DNA of 64,000 bases, taken from the NCBI RefSeq assembly GCF_004571025.1, contig NZ_SPQT01000005.1, forward strand, positions 186,001-250,000, written 5' to 3'. This stretch comes from Bradyrhizobium niftali. Lineage in GTDB: Bacteria; Pseudomonadota; Alphaproteobacteria; Rhizobiales; Xanthobacteraceae. The notes below the pieces were generated by a model that saw nothing but the letters and a program-made list of their open reading frames with translations, was not told the DNA's origin and ran no database searches. This document shows positions 54,729-63,966 of the stretch, in pieces. A program made the translations under genes and the position numbers. The stretch's first letter is position 1; every line of letters begins with the position of its first letter.

Positions 54729-56177
54729 ATGAAGAATCTGATTTCGGTCACCGCCAAGGCAGGAGGTACCGCCACTAATGCCTCTGGCACGACGACGCCT
54801 ACCGCGCTGGCGGTCGAGCACAGAATGGATGATAGCACTGACTTATATCTTCCTGAAGGGGAGAGCGTCTTTGCCGACACGGTCAGATCGGATCGACCAG
54901 CTAGCTTCACGCTTCAGAACGGCCTCCAGGTGGTCGTGATCCCGGATCATCGCACACCCGTTGTGACTCAGATGATCTGGTATAAGGTCGGTTCCGCCGA
55001 CGAGCCGCCTGGCAAATCGGGGCTTGCGCATTTCCTCGAACACCTGATGTTCAAGGGCACCTCCAAACATCCAGCGAATGAATTCTCCAAGGCCGTCCTG
55101 CGCGCCGGCGGCAATCAGAACGCCTTCACCGGGCTCGACTACACCAGCTACTTCCAGCACGTGCCGCGCGAGCACCTCGGCAAGATGATGGAATTTGAAG
55201 CCGACCGCATGACCGGTCTCATCCTCAAAGATGAGGACGTGCTTTCCGAGCGCGACGTCGTGCTGGAGGAATTCAATATGAGCGTCGCCAACAATCCGCG
55301 TGAACGTCTCGCCGAGCAGATGATGGCGGCGCTTTACCTCAACCACCCCTATGGACGCCCCATTATCGGGTGGCGCCACGAAATCGAAAAGCTTACCCGA
55401 GAGGATGCGCTTACTTTCTACAAGCGCATTTATGCACCGAACAACGCGATCCTGATCGTCGCTGGCGACGTCGCCCCTAAGGAAATCCGCCCGATGGTGA
55501 CGGAGACATTTGGCGCCATCCCCACGCAAGCATCAATTCCCCTGGAACGCCTGCGGCCGCAGGAGCCGACGCCGGCCGCGCCGCGCACAGTGACGTTGGC
55601 CGATGCCCGCGTCGAGCAGCCAGCCCTGCACCGCTATTATCTTGTACCATCGGCTCGCACCGCGGCCGCCGGCGAGGGTCCAGTGCTTGACGTGCTCGAG
55701 CAGTTGATGGGCGGCGGCGTCAACTCATACCTCTATCGCTCGCTGGTGGTCGAAAAGCAGCTCGCGGTCACTGCCGGAGCGAGTTACCACTCGGCCGCGC
55801 TCGATCCCTCGCTATTCGCGGCTTCTGCCGTACCAAAACCCGGCGTCAAGCTCAGCCAGATCGAGCGCTCCATCGACGAGGTAATAGCCGACATTGCGGG
55901 TAATCCCGCGAGCAACGCAGATCTCGAGAGGGTCAAGACGCGGCTGATCGCGCGGGTAACCTACGCCCAGGACAATCAGGAGATGCTCGCACGCTGGTAT
56001 GGCCGCGGCCTCACAACGGGACTATCCATCGACGATATTCGGGGCTGGCCGGATGGCATCCGCGCGGTCGGTGCCCAGCAGGTGCAGGAGGCCGCGCGGA
56101 AATGGTTCGACAAGAAACGAGCGGTGACCGGCTATCTCATCAAAGAATCCACCCTAAAACACGGGGAGAAGCTCTAA
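54729..56177 (+). CDS. M16-family zinc peptidase, catalytic subunit
   Basis: A protein of 482 residues of the pitrilysin/processing-peptidase family. The zinc motif HFLEH is at residues 101-105 (in GLAHFLEHLMFKG), and the third ligand Glu is at about 181 (ERDVVLEEFN). Downstream are the family text NHPYGRPIIGW and GGGVNSYLYRSLV in the second half. The N-terminal 40 residues are Ser/Thr/Ala-rich without a hydrophobic leader, unlike usual periplasmic homologues. AAGG lies eight bases before this ATG. Its stop overlaps the start of the partner gene (TAATG). Likely substrate: short peptides or leader sequences. Confidence 0.9.
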   Translation: MKNLISVTAKAGGTATNASGTTTPTALAVEHRMDDSTDLYLPEGESVFADTVRSDRPASFTLQNGLQVVVIPDHRTPVVTQMIWYKVGSADEPPGKSGLAHFLEHLMFKGTSKHPANEFSKAVLRAGGNQNAFTGLDYTSYFQHVPREHLGKMMEFEADRMTGLILKDEDVLSERDVVLEEFNMSVANNPRERLAEQMMAALYLNHPYGRPIIGWRHEIEKLTREDALTFYKRIYAPNNAILIVAGDVAPKEIRPMVTETFGAIPTQASIPLERLRPQEPTPAAPRTVTLADARVEQPALHRYYLVPSARTAAAGEGPVLDVLEQLMGGGVNSYLYRSLVVEKQLAVTAGASYHSAALDPSLFAASAVPKPGVKLSQIERSIDEVIADIAGNPASNADLERVKTRLIARVTYAQDNQEMLARWYGRGLTTGLSIDDIRGWPDGIRAVGAQQVQEAARKWFDKKRAVTGYLIKESTLKHGEKL

Positions 56178-57583
56178 TGATCCATCCTTGCACACGACGT
56201 GAGGTCCTCCTTGGGGGAGGCTCGCTCACAATCGCCACGCTCGCTTCGCCCAATTCGCTTGCCGCCACGAGGACGCATGCCCGGACCAGGATCAGGCGCC
56301 TGGTTTCGTCTTGCGGTATAGAAGCCTGGTTCGTGCAGGATTCCACTGTCCCGTTGATCGCGATGGAATTTGCCTTCACCGGCGGCGCGACTCAGGACCC
56401 CGAACAAAAACCTGGCGTAAGCCACATGGTTGCTGGCCTGCTCAAGGAAGGTTCCGCCGAGCTTGACTTCAAGACCTTTCATGAGCGGCTCGAGCATCGC
56501 GCCATTGATCTGCATTTTCACTCGACCCATGATCACTTCCGCGGTTCCTTGCGCACGCTCGAGGACAACGCAGACGACGCCTTCGACCTTTTACGGATGG
56601 CGCTAACCTCGCCCCGTTTCGACGCGGCCGATGTCGAACGGATCCGTGCCACTGCGCTTGCGCGCCTTCGGCACGACTCGACCGATCCTTCGTCTCTGGC
56701 CCATCGCAAGTTCCTCGAAGTCGCCTTTAGCAATCATCCTTATGCTCGCCCAGTCGGGGGCTCGCTGGAAAGCGTGCCGAAGATCGAAGTCGCGGATCTC
56801 AAGGGCTATGTCCGACGCGTGCTCGCAAAAGACACGCTCAAACTCGCGGTGGTCGGCGACGTCGATCCAGAGGTCCTCTGCAAGCTGCTCGACAAAACCT
56901 TTGGCAGCCTGCCGACCAAAGCGGAAGCGACGCCGGTTTCCGACGTCATCGCAGCAAAGCCGCCGCAGCGGGTCTTTATTCCGCTCGACGTTCCGCAGAC
57001 AGTTGTAACTTTTGGCGGTCCAGCCGTCCGTCGCACCGAGACCGATTTCATGGCCACCTATGTGGTCAACCACATCCTCGGCGGCGCCGGCCTGACGTCG
57101 CGTTTGTTCCGCGAAGTCCGCGAGAAGCGCGGACTAGCCTACTCCGTTCGTGAGAACCTGGTCTGGCTGGATCATTCAGCCATGTTTCTCGGCAATAGCG
57201 GCACCTGCGCCGATCGTGCCGACGAAACGGTCGAAGAAATCGAGAAGCAGGTCCGCCACATCGCCGAGGAGGGACCGACTCAGCAGGAACTCGATGATGC
57301 AAAGTCCTACCTGAAGGGCTCGCAAATGCTGGCTCTCAACACATCATCAAAGCTTGCGCGGACGCTGCAGCAGCAGCAGCTTGACAAGCTGCCCATCGAC
57401 TATTTCGACAAGCACAACGCCGTGGTCGATGGGGTGACGTTGGCAGACGCCAAGAGAGCAGCGCGGCGGCTGTGGGGCGATGGTCTGCTCACAATTATCG
57501 TTGGCCGCTCTCCAAAGGACGCAACGCAGCCGACCACCATGCCATCGGCGACCATACTTCCGCCAGGCGCGTCCGGCAGATAA
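56177..57583 (+). CDS. M16-family peptidase homologue without zinc motif (partner subunit)
   Basis: A 468-residue protein with a Tat-like leader (TRREVLLGGGSLTIATLASP, cleavage near residue 30), so it is probably periplasmic. The zinc site is replaced: HMVAG at 83-87 stands where HxxEH is expected, so it should be inactive and serve as structural or substrate-binding partner of the upstream enzyme. The rest follows M16 architecture (NHPYARPVGGSLESV; GGAGLTSRLFREVREKRGLAY). The start overlaps the upstream stop, indicating coupled expression. A strong terminator follows. Confidence 0.9.
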   Translation: MIHPCTRREVLLGGGSLTIATLASPNSLAATRTHARTRIRRLVSSCGIEAWFVQDSTVPLIAMEFAFTGGATQDPEQKPGVSHMVAGLLKEGSAELDFKTFHERLEHRAIDLHFHSTHDHFRGSLRTLEDNADDAFDLLRMALTSPRFDAADVERIRATALARLRHDSTDPSSLAHRKFLEVAFSNHPYARPVGGSLESVPKIEVADLKGYVRRVLAKDTLKLAVVGDVDPEVLCKLLDKTFGSLPTKAEATPVSDVIAAKPPQRVFIPLDVPQTVVTFGGPAVRRTETDFMATYVVNHILGGAGLTSRLFREVREKRGLAYSVRENLVWLDHSAMFLGNSGTCADRADETVEEIEKQVRHIAEEGPTQQELDDAKSYLKGSQMLALNTSSKLARTLQQQQLDKLPIDYFDKHNAVVDGVTLADAKRAARRLWGDGLLTIIVGRSPKDATQPTTMPSATILPPGASGR

Positions 57584-57618
57584 ATGCCGCTCCGATGGCG
57601 CCACCGAATTGAATTTCT

Positions 57619-57651
57619 AGCAGCCAGGCGCTTAGCAAGCGCCTGGCTGCT
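57619..57651 (+). terminator. Strong hairpin after the M16 peptidase pair
   Basis: AGCAGCCAGGCGCTT and AAGCGCCTGGCTGCT form a perfect 15-base stem around a three-base AGC loop, 36 bases after the stop. There is no clear T tract, so it may end transcription with Rho or stabilise the mRNA end. Confidence 0.75.
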
Positions 57652-59070
57652 CCGCACAGCGTGCGCCTAGCCACCCGCCTTTAGCTCGTGGAGATATTCG
57701 CTCGTGGACAGTTACCATGCGGCCGCTCGAGCACGGTTTTTGCTCAATCGCGTTGCCAAATAAGTAGTCCGGGTTGAAATCTTCAGGGCAACCAAATGCA
57801 AGATAGAAAATAGCCCCGGCGAACAGTAAGTTGAGGCGCTGTCGTCCTGCCATTGGGCAATAGCTCAGGCGTGGAAATAACCCCTTACCAAATGGCTTGT
57901 CCCAATTCTTCATTTCCAGGCTATCAGCGATGGCCGGATCGGAGCTCTTCGCAGCGCCAGAGGATCGCTACTTTCGACCGCCTTCGGCCTGTGCTCGAGC
58001 TGCGTTAAGCCGGCAGGGCTGTACCGTGGCGCCAGCGGCATCGATGCCCCTCCAGCGCAAACCCTAGGGAATGTCTGGCAGACTCCGGTGGTTGCCCCAT
58101 ATGAAGGCAAGCGCGGTGTAGCTTTACGCCGAGGCCGAATATGCAGACCAACTATATAAAGCGCGACCGACCAGAAGAAACGAGAAGTGGACGCGCACCT
58201 CGCATTCCCTTTCAGGCGGGCTTGCCCGAGTAAACTGAAAGGGTGATCAGAGTGGGCGCTTCAAAACGGTAACGTACACCGTCCGACGCACCCAGGAAGC
58301 GGCCCAGCGAGAACGCACACGCGCCAGGCCATCGTTCATTCCGCGCAGCTTCCCGCAGTGCCCGAGGGGAGGATCGCCGGTCCTATTCGCTCGACGCCGG
58401 CCTTCTTTTGACGCAGCGTTCTCGATCTCGCTTCGCTACCGATGTTGCGCCGTCGGGCGTGCCCGCTCAGCCTTCGATCTCGTTCTCCATGAGACGATAA
58501 TCTCGGCTCGACGCGAACAGATGTGTGCTTGCTATTTGCGTCAGCAGCCCGTTTCAGCGCTCGCATATCTCGATCTCTTTAGCATCTGAGAGCTCGCTCG
58601 TTCAGGGTCATTGTCTGCCGAAAAGACGACGATCTGTTCCAGCGGACCTTTGATGATTTACCAAGCCATAGTCGTACCGCGTAGCACCACCTTTTCTTCC
58701 CCGAGCTCGCAATCTAACGCTACGTAAGATTCGGTCGCTTTATGCCAATCTAGATAGCGGCGTCGATAGATAACTTACGGCAACGCAGCGATCACCACAG
58801 GCAGGCCATTGGTTCTTGGCGGCACGCATTCCAGCCGCTTACAAACCTCACGTAGATCACCACCACGAGTGATTTACTCCCCATTATCGGCTTGCATCGT
58901 CATTGCAATCCAAGGCCGTCACTCGCTTGATGTTGAAATGTTCATCGGTTGCAGATCTCTCTCATCCGAAGGTTCATTGCCCCTTCTTTCTGCCATGTTC
59001 GCATCCAAAGCAGAGACGCGTCGGTTGCGCAGTTTGCGCGCGGCAATAGCGAGTGTCTCAGGAGATTTCC
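57652..59070. other. 1.4-kb interval without a confident gene
   Basis: Frames of 60-145 codons occur on both strands (minus 57632-57913, plus 58809-59249 as a shadow) but none is supported by start signals or family text. It must contain the promoter of the ATPase pair; no recognised element was found. Confidence 0.45.
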
Positions 59071-59820
59071 ATGGTGAAGCCAGTTGTAATTGTGGTAGGT
59101 GCGGACAAGGGAGGGGTCGGCAAAACTACCGTATCACGAACGCTACTGGACTACTTCAGCGTCAACAACGTGCAAACACGCGCATTCGACACGGAGTCGC
59201 CGCGGGGAACGCTGAAGCGCTTTTATCCCGAGATCACCGAGATCGTTGACATGACGGCGACAGCGGACCAGATGAAGATCTTCGATACCCTGAACTCAGG
59301 GCTGTCCGTCACTGTCATTGATGCTCGTGCGGGCTTACTGTCCTCTGCGCTGGCTTCCTTGCGCGACATCGGATTTCTGGACTCGGCGCGGTCTGGCCAG
59401 ATAACATTCGCCGTATTCCATATCCTGGGATCATCCATCGCTTCGTTAGACGAAATCGCGGAGACCGCGACCTTCATGAACGGCGCAAAGTACTACCTAG
59501 TCAAGAACTTCATCAACGACACTCAATTCTTCCAGTGGGATCAAGCGACCTATAATTCCTATTTTCACCGCATCAAACATGCGACTGAGTTGGTCATACC
59601 GAAGCTCAACGAGATGGCTTATGAGCAGGTGGAAGTTGCATCCGTCCCATTCGTAGACTTCGTCGCGAACAAGGGGCGGAACGATGAACCCGCGAACAAC
59701 TCCTTCGTGCTGCGCGGTTATGTCCGGCATTGGCTGGCAAATGTCTGGAGCGAATTTGATCGCATCAACTTGACGGAATTGGCCGGCGCCAAGTCCGCCA
59801 CCCGGGCCGGCGAGAAGTAG
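59071..59820 (+). CDS. ParA/MinD-like P-loop ATPase
   Basis: A 249-residue cytoplasmic ATPase. The deviant Walker A motif GADKGGVGKTT (residues 10-20, signature Lys13) marks the ParA/MinD/TraL group. A switch-type Asp is in VIDARAGLL near 92, and AFDTESPRGTLKRFYPEIT is the region following strand 2. It lacks the usual ParA C-terminal membrane helix. Similar single-domain ATPases occur in conjugation loci (TraL/StbC type). It is followed by a related ATPase gene after a 58-base gap, suggesting one functional unit. Confidence 0.75.
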   Translation: MVKPVVIVVGADKGGVGKTTVSRTLLDYFSVNNVQTRAFDTESPRGTLKRFYPEITEIVDMTATADQMKIFDTLNSGLSVTVIDARAGLLSSALASLRDIGFLDSARSGQITFAVFHILGSSIASLDEIAETATFMNGAKYYLVKNFINDTQFFQWDQATYNSYFHRIKHATELVIPKLNEMAYEQVEVASVPFVDFVANKGRNDEPANNSFVLRGYVRHWLANVWSEFDRINLTELAGAKSATRAGEK

Positions 59821-59878
59821 TCGCATTTCGGCGAGCTCAGGTCGGGCCCACGTACGAAACGAAATTGATCTGCTGGCT

Positions 59879-60598
59879 ATGTTAGCGACCCCCATCTACA
59901 TCATTTGCTCTCCTAGCCCGCAGGTCGGTAAAACTCTCATCGCTCGGGCCATGAGCGAGTTCTTGCTGCTGAAAAACGGCACAGCACTGTCGTTTGATGT
60001 CAACTTGAAAGAGCCGTCGTTGCTCGACTACCTCCCTAACATCACGGAGACCGCGGATGTGATCGACACTTATGGCAAGATGCAGCTGATGGACCCTCTT
60101 ATCATCCACGACCGGGTCGCCAAGGTAATCGATCTCGGCTTTCACGCCTTCGACGAATTCTTCAGGATGTGCGAAGAGATCGGCTTCATGAAGGAGACGG
60201 CGCGCTGCTATGTCGCCCCCACCATTCTCTTCATCGCAGGCGCTGACCGCATCTCCTTTCGCGGTTATGAAATGCTGCGGCGGCGAATTCCGGCGGCGTC
60301 GCTGGTCACCGTCCACAATGAATTCGTGCTTCGTGGCGAATTACCTGAAGCGATGGATGGCGAGCGGGTGCTTCGAATTCCCGCGCTTCCGCTGTTCCTC
60401 AAGAGATATATAGACCGGCTTGGCTTTTCCTTCACTGGATATCTACGCAACGAGAATGACTGGTCCACCGAGCTGCATCAATGGATCCGACGGAACTACA
60501 GCATGTTTCGCGATCTGGATTCGAGTGTGATGCTGCGAAAGGTCTATCGATCTCGGGGCACGGATATCGACAGCCTACGTTGCACAAGGGCTACTTGA
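59879..60598 (+). CDS. P-loop ATPase, paralogue of the preceding gene
   Basis: A 239-residue protein with Walker-type CSPSPQVGKT (Lys18) but without the signature Lys of ParA/MinD proteins. It shares the pattern SFDVN...LLDYLPNITETADVIDTYG with FDTE...LKRFYPEITEIVDM in the upstream protein, including position and length, so the two probably arose by duplication. The second half (VAPTILFIAGADRISFRGYE) differs. It may form a heterodimer with its neighbour. Function unknown; partition, conjugation or surface-polymer assembly are all possible. Confidence 0.65.
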   Translation: MLATPIYIICSPSPQVGKTLIARAMSEFLLLKNGTALSFDVNLKEPSLLDYLPNITETADVIDTYGKMQLMDPLIIHDRVAKVIDLGFHAFDEFFRMCEEIGFMKETARCYVAPTILFIAGADRISFRGYEMLRRRIPAASLVTVHNEFVLRGELPEAMDGERVLRIPALPLFLKRYIDRLGFSFTGYLRNENDWSTELHQWIRRNYSMFRDLDSSVMLRKVYRSRGTDIDSLRCTRAT

Positions 60599-60844
60599 GA
60601 TTCCGATCTGCCTGCCATCTATGCGTCCGGTCTATGGGTCGTCTTCGATGGCGCTCTCAAGGGTCTCGAACGCATGAATTTCGATTTACGACCCTTCAGT
60701 GGACTGCGTATCTTTGCTCACCGAACGAACGGGCGGGAAAGTCGCGAGTCTTCGGATGCAATTATTCGGCAGGAAGGCGGAGCGAAGGAATGGCCGCTCG
60801 ATGACCAGCGCTATGCTTGATACTCCAGGGACGAAGCATCTGTG
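60599..60844. other. Short gap between ATPase and small helical protein genes
   Basis: About 250 bases with no supported gene. Confidence 0.4.
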
Positions 60845-61144
60845 ATGACTTCAATTGATGATGCATTAAGTGAGATCAGATCCCTGCGGAGCGAAATCTG
60901 GCGATGCCGTCGACTCCTTAAAACGGACCTACATGGCGCGGAGCGCAAGGCCGTCGAGAATCGTCTGGTTGAACAACTTTCTGCCTTTGAACGGCTCTTG
61001 GCGACGGCGTTTCCTTTGACCTTGAGCCCGAAACGGTATTCGGCCAAGAGCATCACGATCGGGCAAACTGATTCCCCTGAAGCGCCCATCGACAACGCCG
61101 CAATGGCATCAAGCAGTTCCTTCGGGAAGTCGATGGGCGGATAA
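60845..61144 (+). CDS. Small coiled-coil protein, unknown function
   Basis: A 99-residue protein whose first 55 residues form a charged helix with heptad-like spacing (SIDDALSEIRSLRSEIWRCR; LLKTDLHGAERKAVENRLVE). The C-terminal half is Ser/Ala-rich and likely disordered. No signal peptide. It follows the ATPase pair in the same direction and could be their partner, but the 246-base gap makes co-transcription uncertain. Start ATG at 60845, with a GTG directly ahead. Confidence 0.45.
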   Translation: MTSIDDALSEIRSLRSEIWRCRRLLKTDLHGAERKAVENRLVEQLSAFERLLATAFPLTLSPKRYSAKSITIGQTDSPEAPIDNAAMASSSSFGKSMGG

Positions 61145-61705
61145 CAAAAGAGGTTTCCTGGCTCTATCTGTGTCTTTAGCCCGGCAGTCGAAACCGGGCT
61201 ATTCTCCAGCTGAGAAACCTGAAGAAGACCACGACGGAACAACCTCCAACGCTAACGTTCCGGCAATCTTTTGCCAGTTATAGCCTGCCGGAAAATACTT
61301 CGTTGCCGACCACAACGCCATAGATTGATGGGCAGCACGAATTCCTGCAGATGTCCTGCCGTAACCACCGCAGTTACACAGATTGTCCTTCCGACCAGCT
61401 ACGACCAAGCCGATGGCAATCTCACGGCGGGCCCAAAGTCGGCGGATCGCTGCAGCGCTGAAGAGCGCAACTGCTTCAGTACGAAATTGAAGTTCAGAGC
61501 GCATTGCAATCTCGTAGCGCGCGTGGGCGCACATCGATCGCTGATCGGGGCCAATCGATTCACGGAGCTCAGCCCCCGGATAGATGAACTGCGGCGCGGC
61601 AGGCTGATGCTTCAGCCCGATCGACTTTCGGCCAAACTCTGGCCCGCAGGTCTAAACACCTCACTGTCGCTCAATTTCTGCAACTGCAACTGCCACTCGG
61701 ACGCC
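61145..61705. other. Intergenic region, nothing assigned
   Basis: About 560 bases between converging genes. Only short, unconvincing frames. Confidence 0.45.
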
Positions 61706-62029
61706 TCACTCTCGATGGAGGACGACCGGAAGCCTATTGAGACGCCGTCTTGGTCCTTCTTTTCTCTCCGCCGCAATTGGCATGATGCGGCGGCATTCGC
61801 CGCGTAAATTCTTGAAATTGTCCCTAAGGCAAAAGATGGCTACCTCCACATCGCTAGGCCCTCTAAAGCGGTCACAGAAGCGCATCACGTCTAGTCTGCA
61901 TGACATTAAGACTTGCTCGGCCCCACGATCTCGCGCACGAGCTTGTTCTGTGCACCACGTGGCTGCGATCGCGATCACGATCGCAGCGAGGGCGGATGCA
62001 CAGCAATGCGCATTGCAAATCCAGCTCAT
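61706..62029 (-). CDS. Small secreted Cys-rich repeat protein
   Basis: A 107-residue protein with a signal peptide (CCASALAAIVIAIAATWC, cleavage near residue 30). The mature core EQVLMSCRLDVMRFCDRFRG, then FCLRDNFKNLRGECRRIM, has the C-x6-C ... C-x10-C spacing of the Cys-rich repeat family found in small periplasmic proteins of Bradyrhizobium and relatives. It probably folds with two disulphides in the periplasm. The inner ATG at 62029 gives a standard leader; the longer frame upstream does not. Role unknown. Confidence 0.6.
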   Translation of the reverse strand: MSWICNAHCCASALAAIVIAIAATWCTEQARARDRGAEQVLMSCRLDVMRFCDRFRGPSDVEVAIFCLRDNFKNLRGECRRIMPIAAERKEGPRRRLNRLPVVLHRE

Positions 62030-62730
62030 TCGTCGCTCTTGATTCACCAAACCTGTCTTAAGTCGCATATCCTTCACTATTATTCTTTGCCCCGCGAGCG
62101 TCATCTGTTTGCCGGATACGGCGCGTCGGCAGCCATGATCGCGCCTGTTGCGGGGCAGCCGCAATGATTAAGGCCTCCGAATCATCGTCCCGCCACGCGC
62201 AACACGCTCATTGCGAAGACGGAGGTACGGCAAAGATTGGCCGTTTAGCGCATGTGTGGCGATGCTGTCTCCCCGGTGGCGTTCTACTTCGCAATGCCTA
62301 CAACCTGACGCCACGGTCGATTCAAGGACTTTGAGCGTCCGGCACGTGTGAATACGTGCTGAGACGGGCATACCCACATTTGGTGGCAGTAGGACGAAAC
62401 TCCTGACAACTGCACGCCTGACCGACTGCCCCGCGGGGTGGGGGTTGAAGCTCAAAGCGCACGCATCGAGCCGAGCAGCGACAAGCTGCGCCGGCGCAGC
62501 TCGCGTTGTTCGCGGTCCCAGCCAGCTGACCTGCAGAGTCAAAGAGTGCCGTACGGGTGAGTTTCCGAGAAGCACGGAGGCTTGGACCGACAGGCCAGGA
62601 TTCCTGTGGCTGGATGATGATTCGTCGCACCGGTCACGTACCGTCGATTCGACAGCCTCAAGCCGCTTGCTGCAATTCACAGCGCGCAATTGCTTGAAAC
62701 CAGCTCAGTAGGCTTCGACCTTGAGCCCCC
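62030..62730. other. Intergenic region upstream of the sigma-54 promoter
   Basis: About 700 bases with overlapping short frames on both strands. I looked for a NifA site (TGT-N10-ACA) in the last 200 bases and saw no clear one. Confidence 0.4.
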
Positions 62731-62746
62731 TGGCACGCCGGTTGCT
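62731..62746 (+). promoter_or_regulatory. Sigma-54 (RpoN) -24/-12 promoter
   Basis: TGGCACGCCGGTTGCT fits the RpoN consensus TGGCAC-N5-TTGCW at all fixed positions. It lies 150 bases ahead of the cytochrome c peroxidase ATG in the right orientation. In a symbiosis island NifA is the likely activator. Confidence 0.85.
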
Positions 62747-62895
62747 ATAGCACCGGCGGAGCGTCGGCCTGGGTGCAGCCTAGCCCAGCATACGGAAGAC
62801 ACCATTCGTTGACTGCTGCACGTCGTTCTGCGGGCGGACGCGGACCGAGCGCTATGTTTGCGATTCCACGATCTAGGAGAAAAGCGAGACATCAC

Positions 62896-63966
62896 ATGAG
62901 GAAAATAGCGGTACGCGAGCTTTCCAGGGCCGGTAGGTTAAGTGTTGTGGCCTCAGCCATTCTGGTTTCACCCGCAGCAGGCGCCAATGAGGATTTGATG
63001 CGCGTCGCCAAGCGGATTTTCAAGCCAATTCCCTCAGTCGCTCCAGCGGTGAAGGACAATCCTATCACCCATGAAAAGATCACACTTGGCAAATCCTTGT
63101 TTTTCGATTCGAGGCTATCGGCGAGCGGCGTTATTAGCTGCAATACGTGTCATAACCTTGGGACGGGCGGGGTAGATGCCGGCCCGAGGTCGATTGGTCA
63201 TCGTTGGCAGCTGGGGTCACGTCGTGCGCCAACAGTCTATAACGCGGTCTTCAACGTGGCGCAGTTCTGGGATGGTCGAGCGGCGGATCTTAAGGCGCAA
63301 GCCGCAGGCCCTGTCCAGGCCAGCGTCGAAATGAATGCGACGCCCGATCACGTGCTCAAAACATTGAATTCAATGACCGATTATGTCGTTATGTTCAGTA
63401 AGGCTTTTCCAAACGAAGTGGCGCCCGTTACGTTTGACAATTTCGCCAAGGCCATCGAGGCTTTCGAGGCAACCTTGATTACTCCCGCCGCCCCCTTCGA
63501 TCAGTACCTCGAGGGCGATGAATATGCTCTCAGCGATCAGCAGAAAACCGGGCTAAAGCTATTCATCGAAAAGGGATGTTCCTCTTGCCACAACGGAATT
63601 AACGTCGGTGGACAGGATTATTTTCGCTTCGGCGTCATTAAAAGGCCAGCCGAAAGCCTGCTTCCAAAGGAGGACAAGGGTCGTTTTGCCGTCACTAAGG
63701 ATCTCGGCGACGAGTATGTTTTCCGCTCGGCGCCATTGCGCAACGTCGCATTGCGTCCGCCCTACTTTCATTCTGGTCAGGTTTGGAGTCTTAAGCAAGC
63801 GGTCGGCGTCATGAGTGAGGTTCAGCTTGGAGCAAAGCTCAGCGATGAAGAAACTGACAAGATTGTCGCCTTTCTGAATTCGCTCACCGGGCAGCTGCCG
63901 AAGATCGAGTACCCGATACTGCCCACGCGCACCAGTGCAACGCCAAAGCCCTCCTTAGACAAATAG
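62896..63966 (+). CDS. Di-haem cytochrome c peroxidase (CcpA/MauG family)
   Basis: A 356-residue periplasmic enzyme with signal peptide (SVVASAILVSPAAGA, cleavage near residue 30). Two haem c sites are CNTCH at 82-86 and CSSCH at 228-232. Family text includes LGKSLFFDSRLSASGVISC, APTVYNAVFNVAQFWDGRA and LRNVALRPPYFHSGQVWSL, the latter with the distal ligand region. It would reduce H2O2 to water with electrons from cytochrome c, protecting bacteroids that respire at low oxygen. The ATG at 62896 yields a proper leader; the upstream in-frame codons do not. A -24/-12 promoter is 150 bases upstream. Confidence 0.93.
   Translation: MRKIAVRELSRAGRLSVVASAILVSPAAGANEDLMRVAKRIFKPIPSVAPAVKDNPITHEKITLGKSLFFDSRLSASGVISCNTCHNLGTGGVDAGPRSIGHRWQLGSRRAPTVYNAVFNVAQFWDGRAADLKAQAAGPVQASVEMNATPDHVLKTLNSMTDYVVMFSKAFPNEVAPVTFDNFAKAIEAFEATLITPAAPFDQYLEGDEYALSDQQKTGLKLFIEKGCSSCHNGINVGGQDYFRFGVIKRPAESLLPKEDKGRFAVTKDLGDEYVFRSAPLRNVALRPPYFHSGQVWSLKQAVGVMSEVQLGAKLSDEETDKIVAFLNSLTGQLPKIEYPILPTRTSATPKPSLDK

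Noticed and set aside
57632..57913. Minus-strand 93-codon frame after the M16 pair
   Set aside because: It runs into the terminator hairpin, lacks a ribosome site, and its C-terminal half is unnatural.
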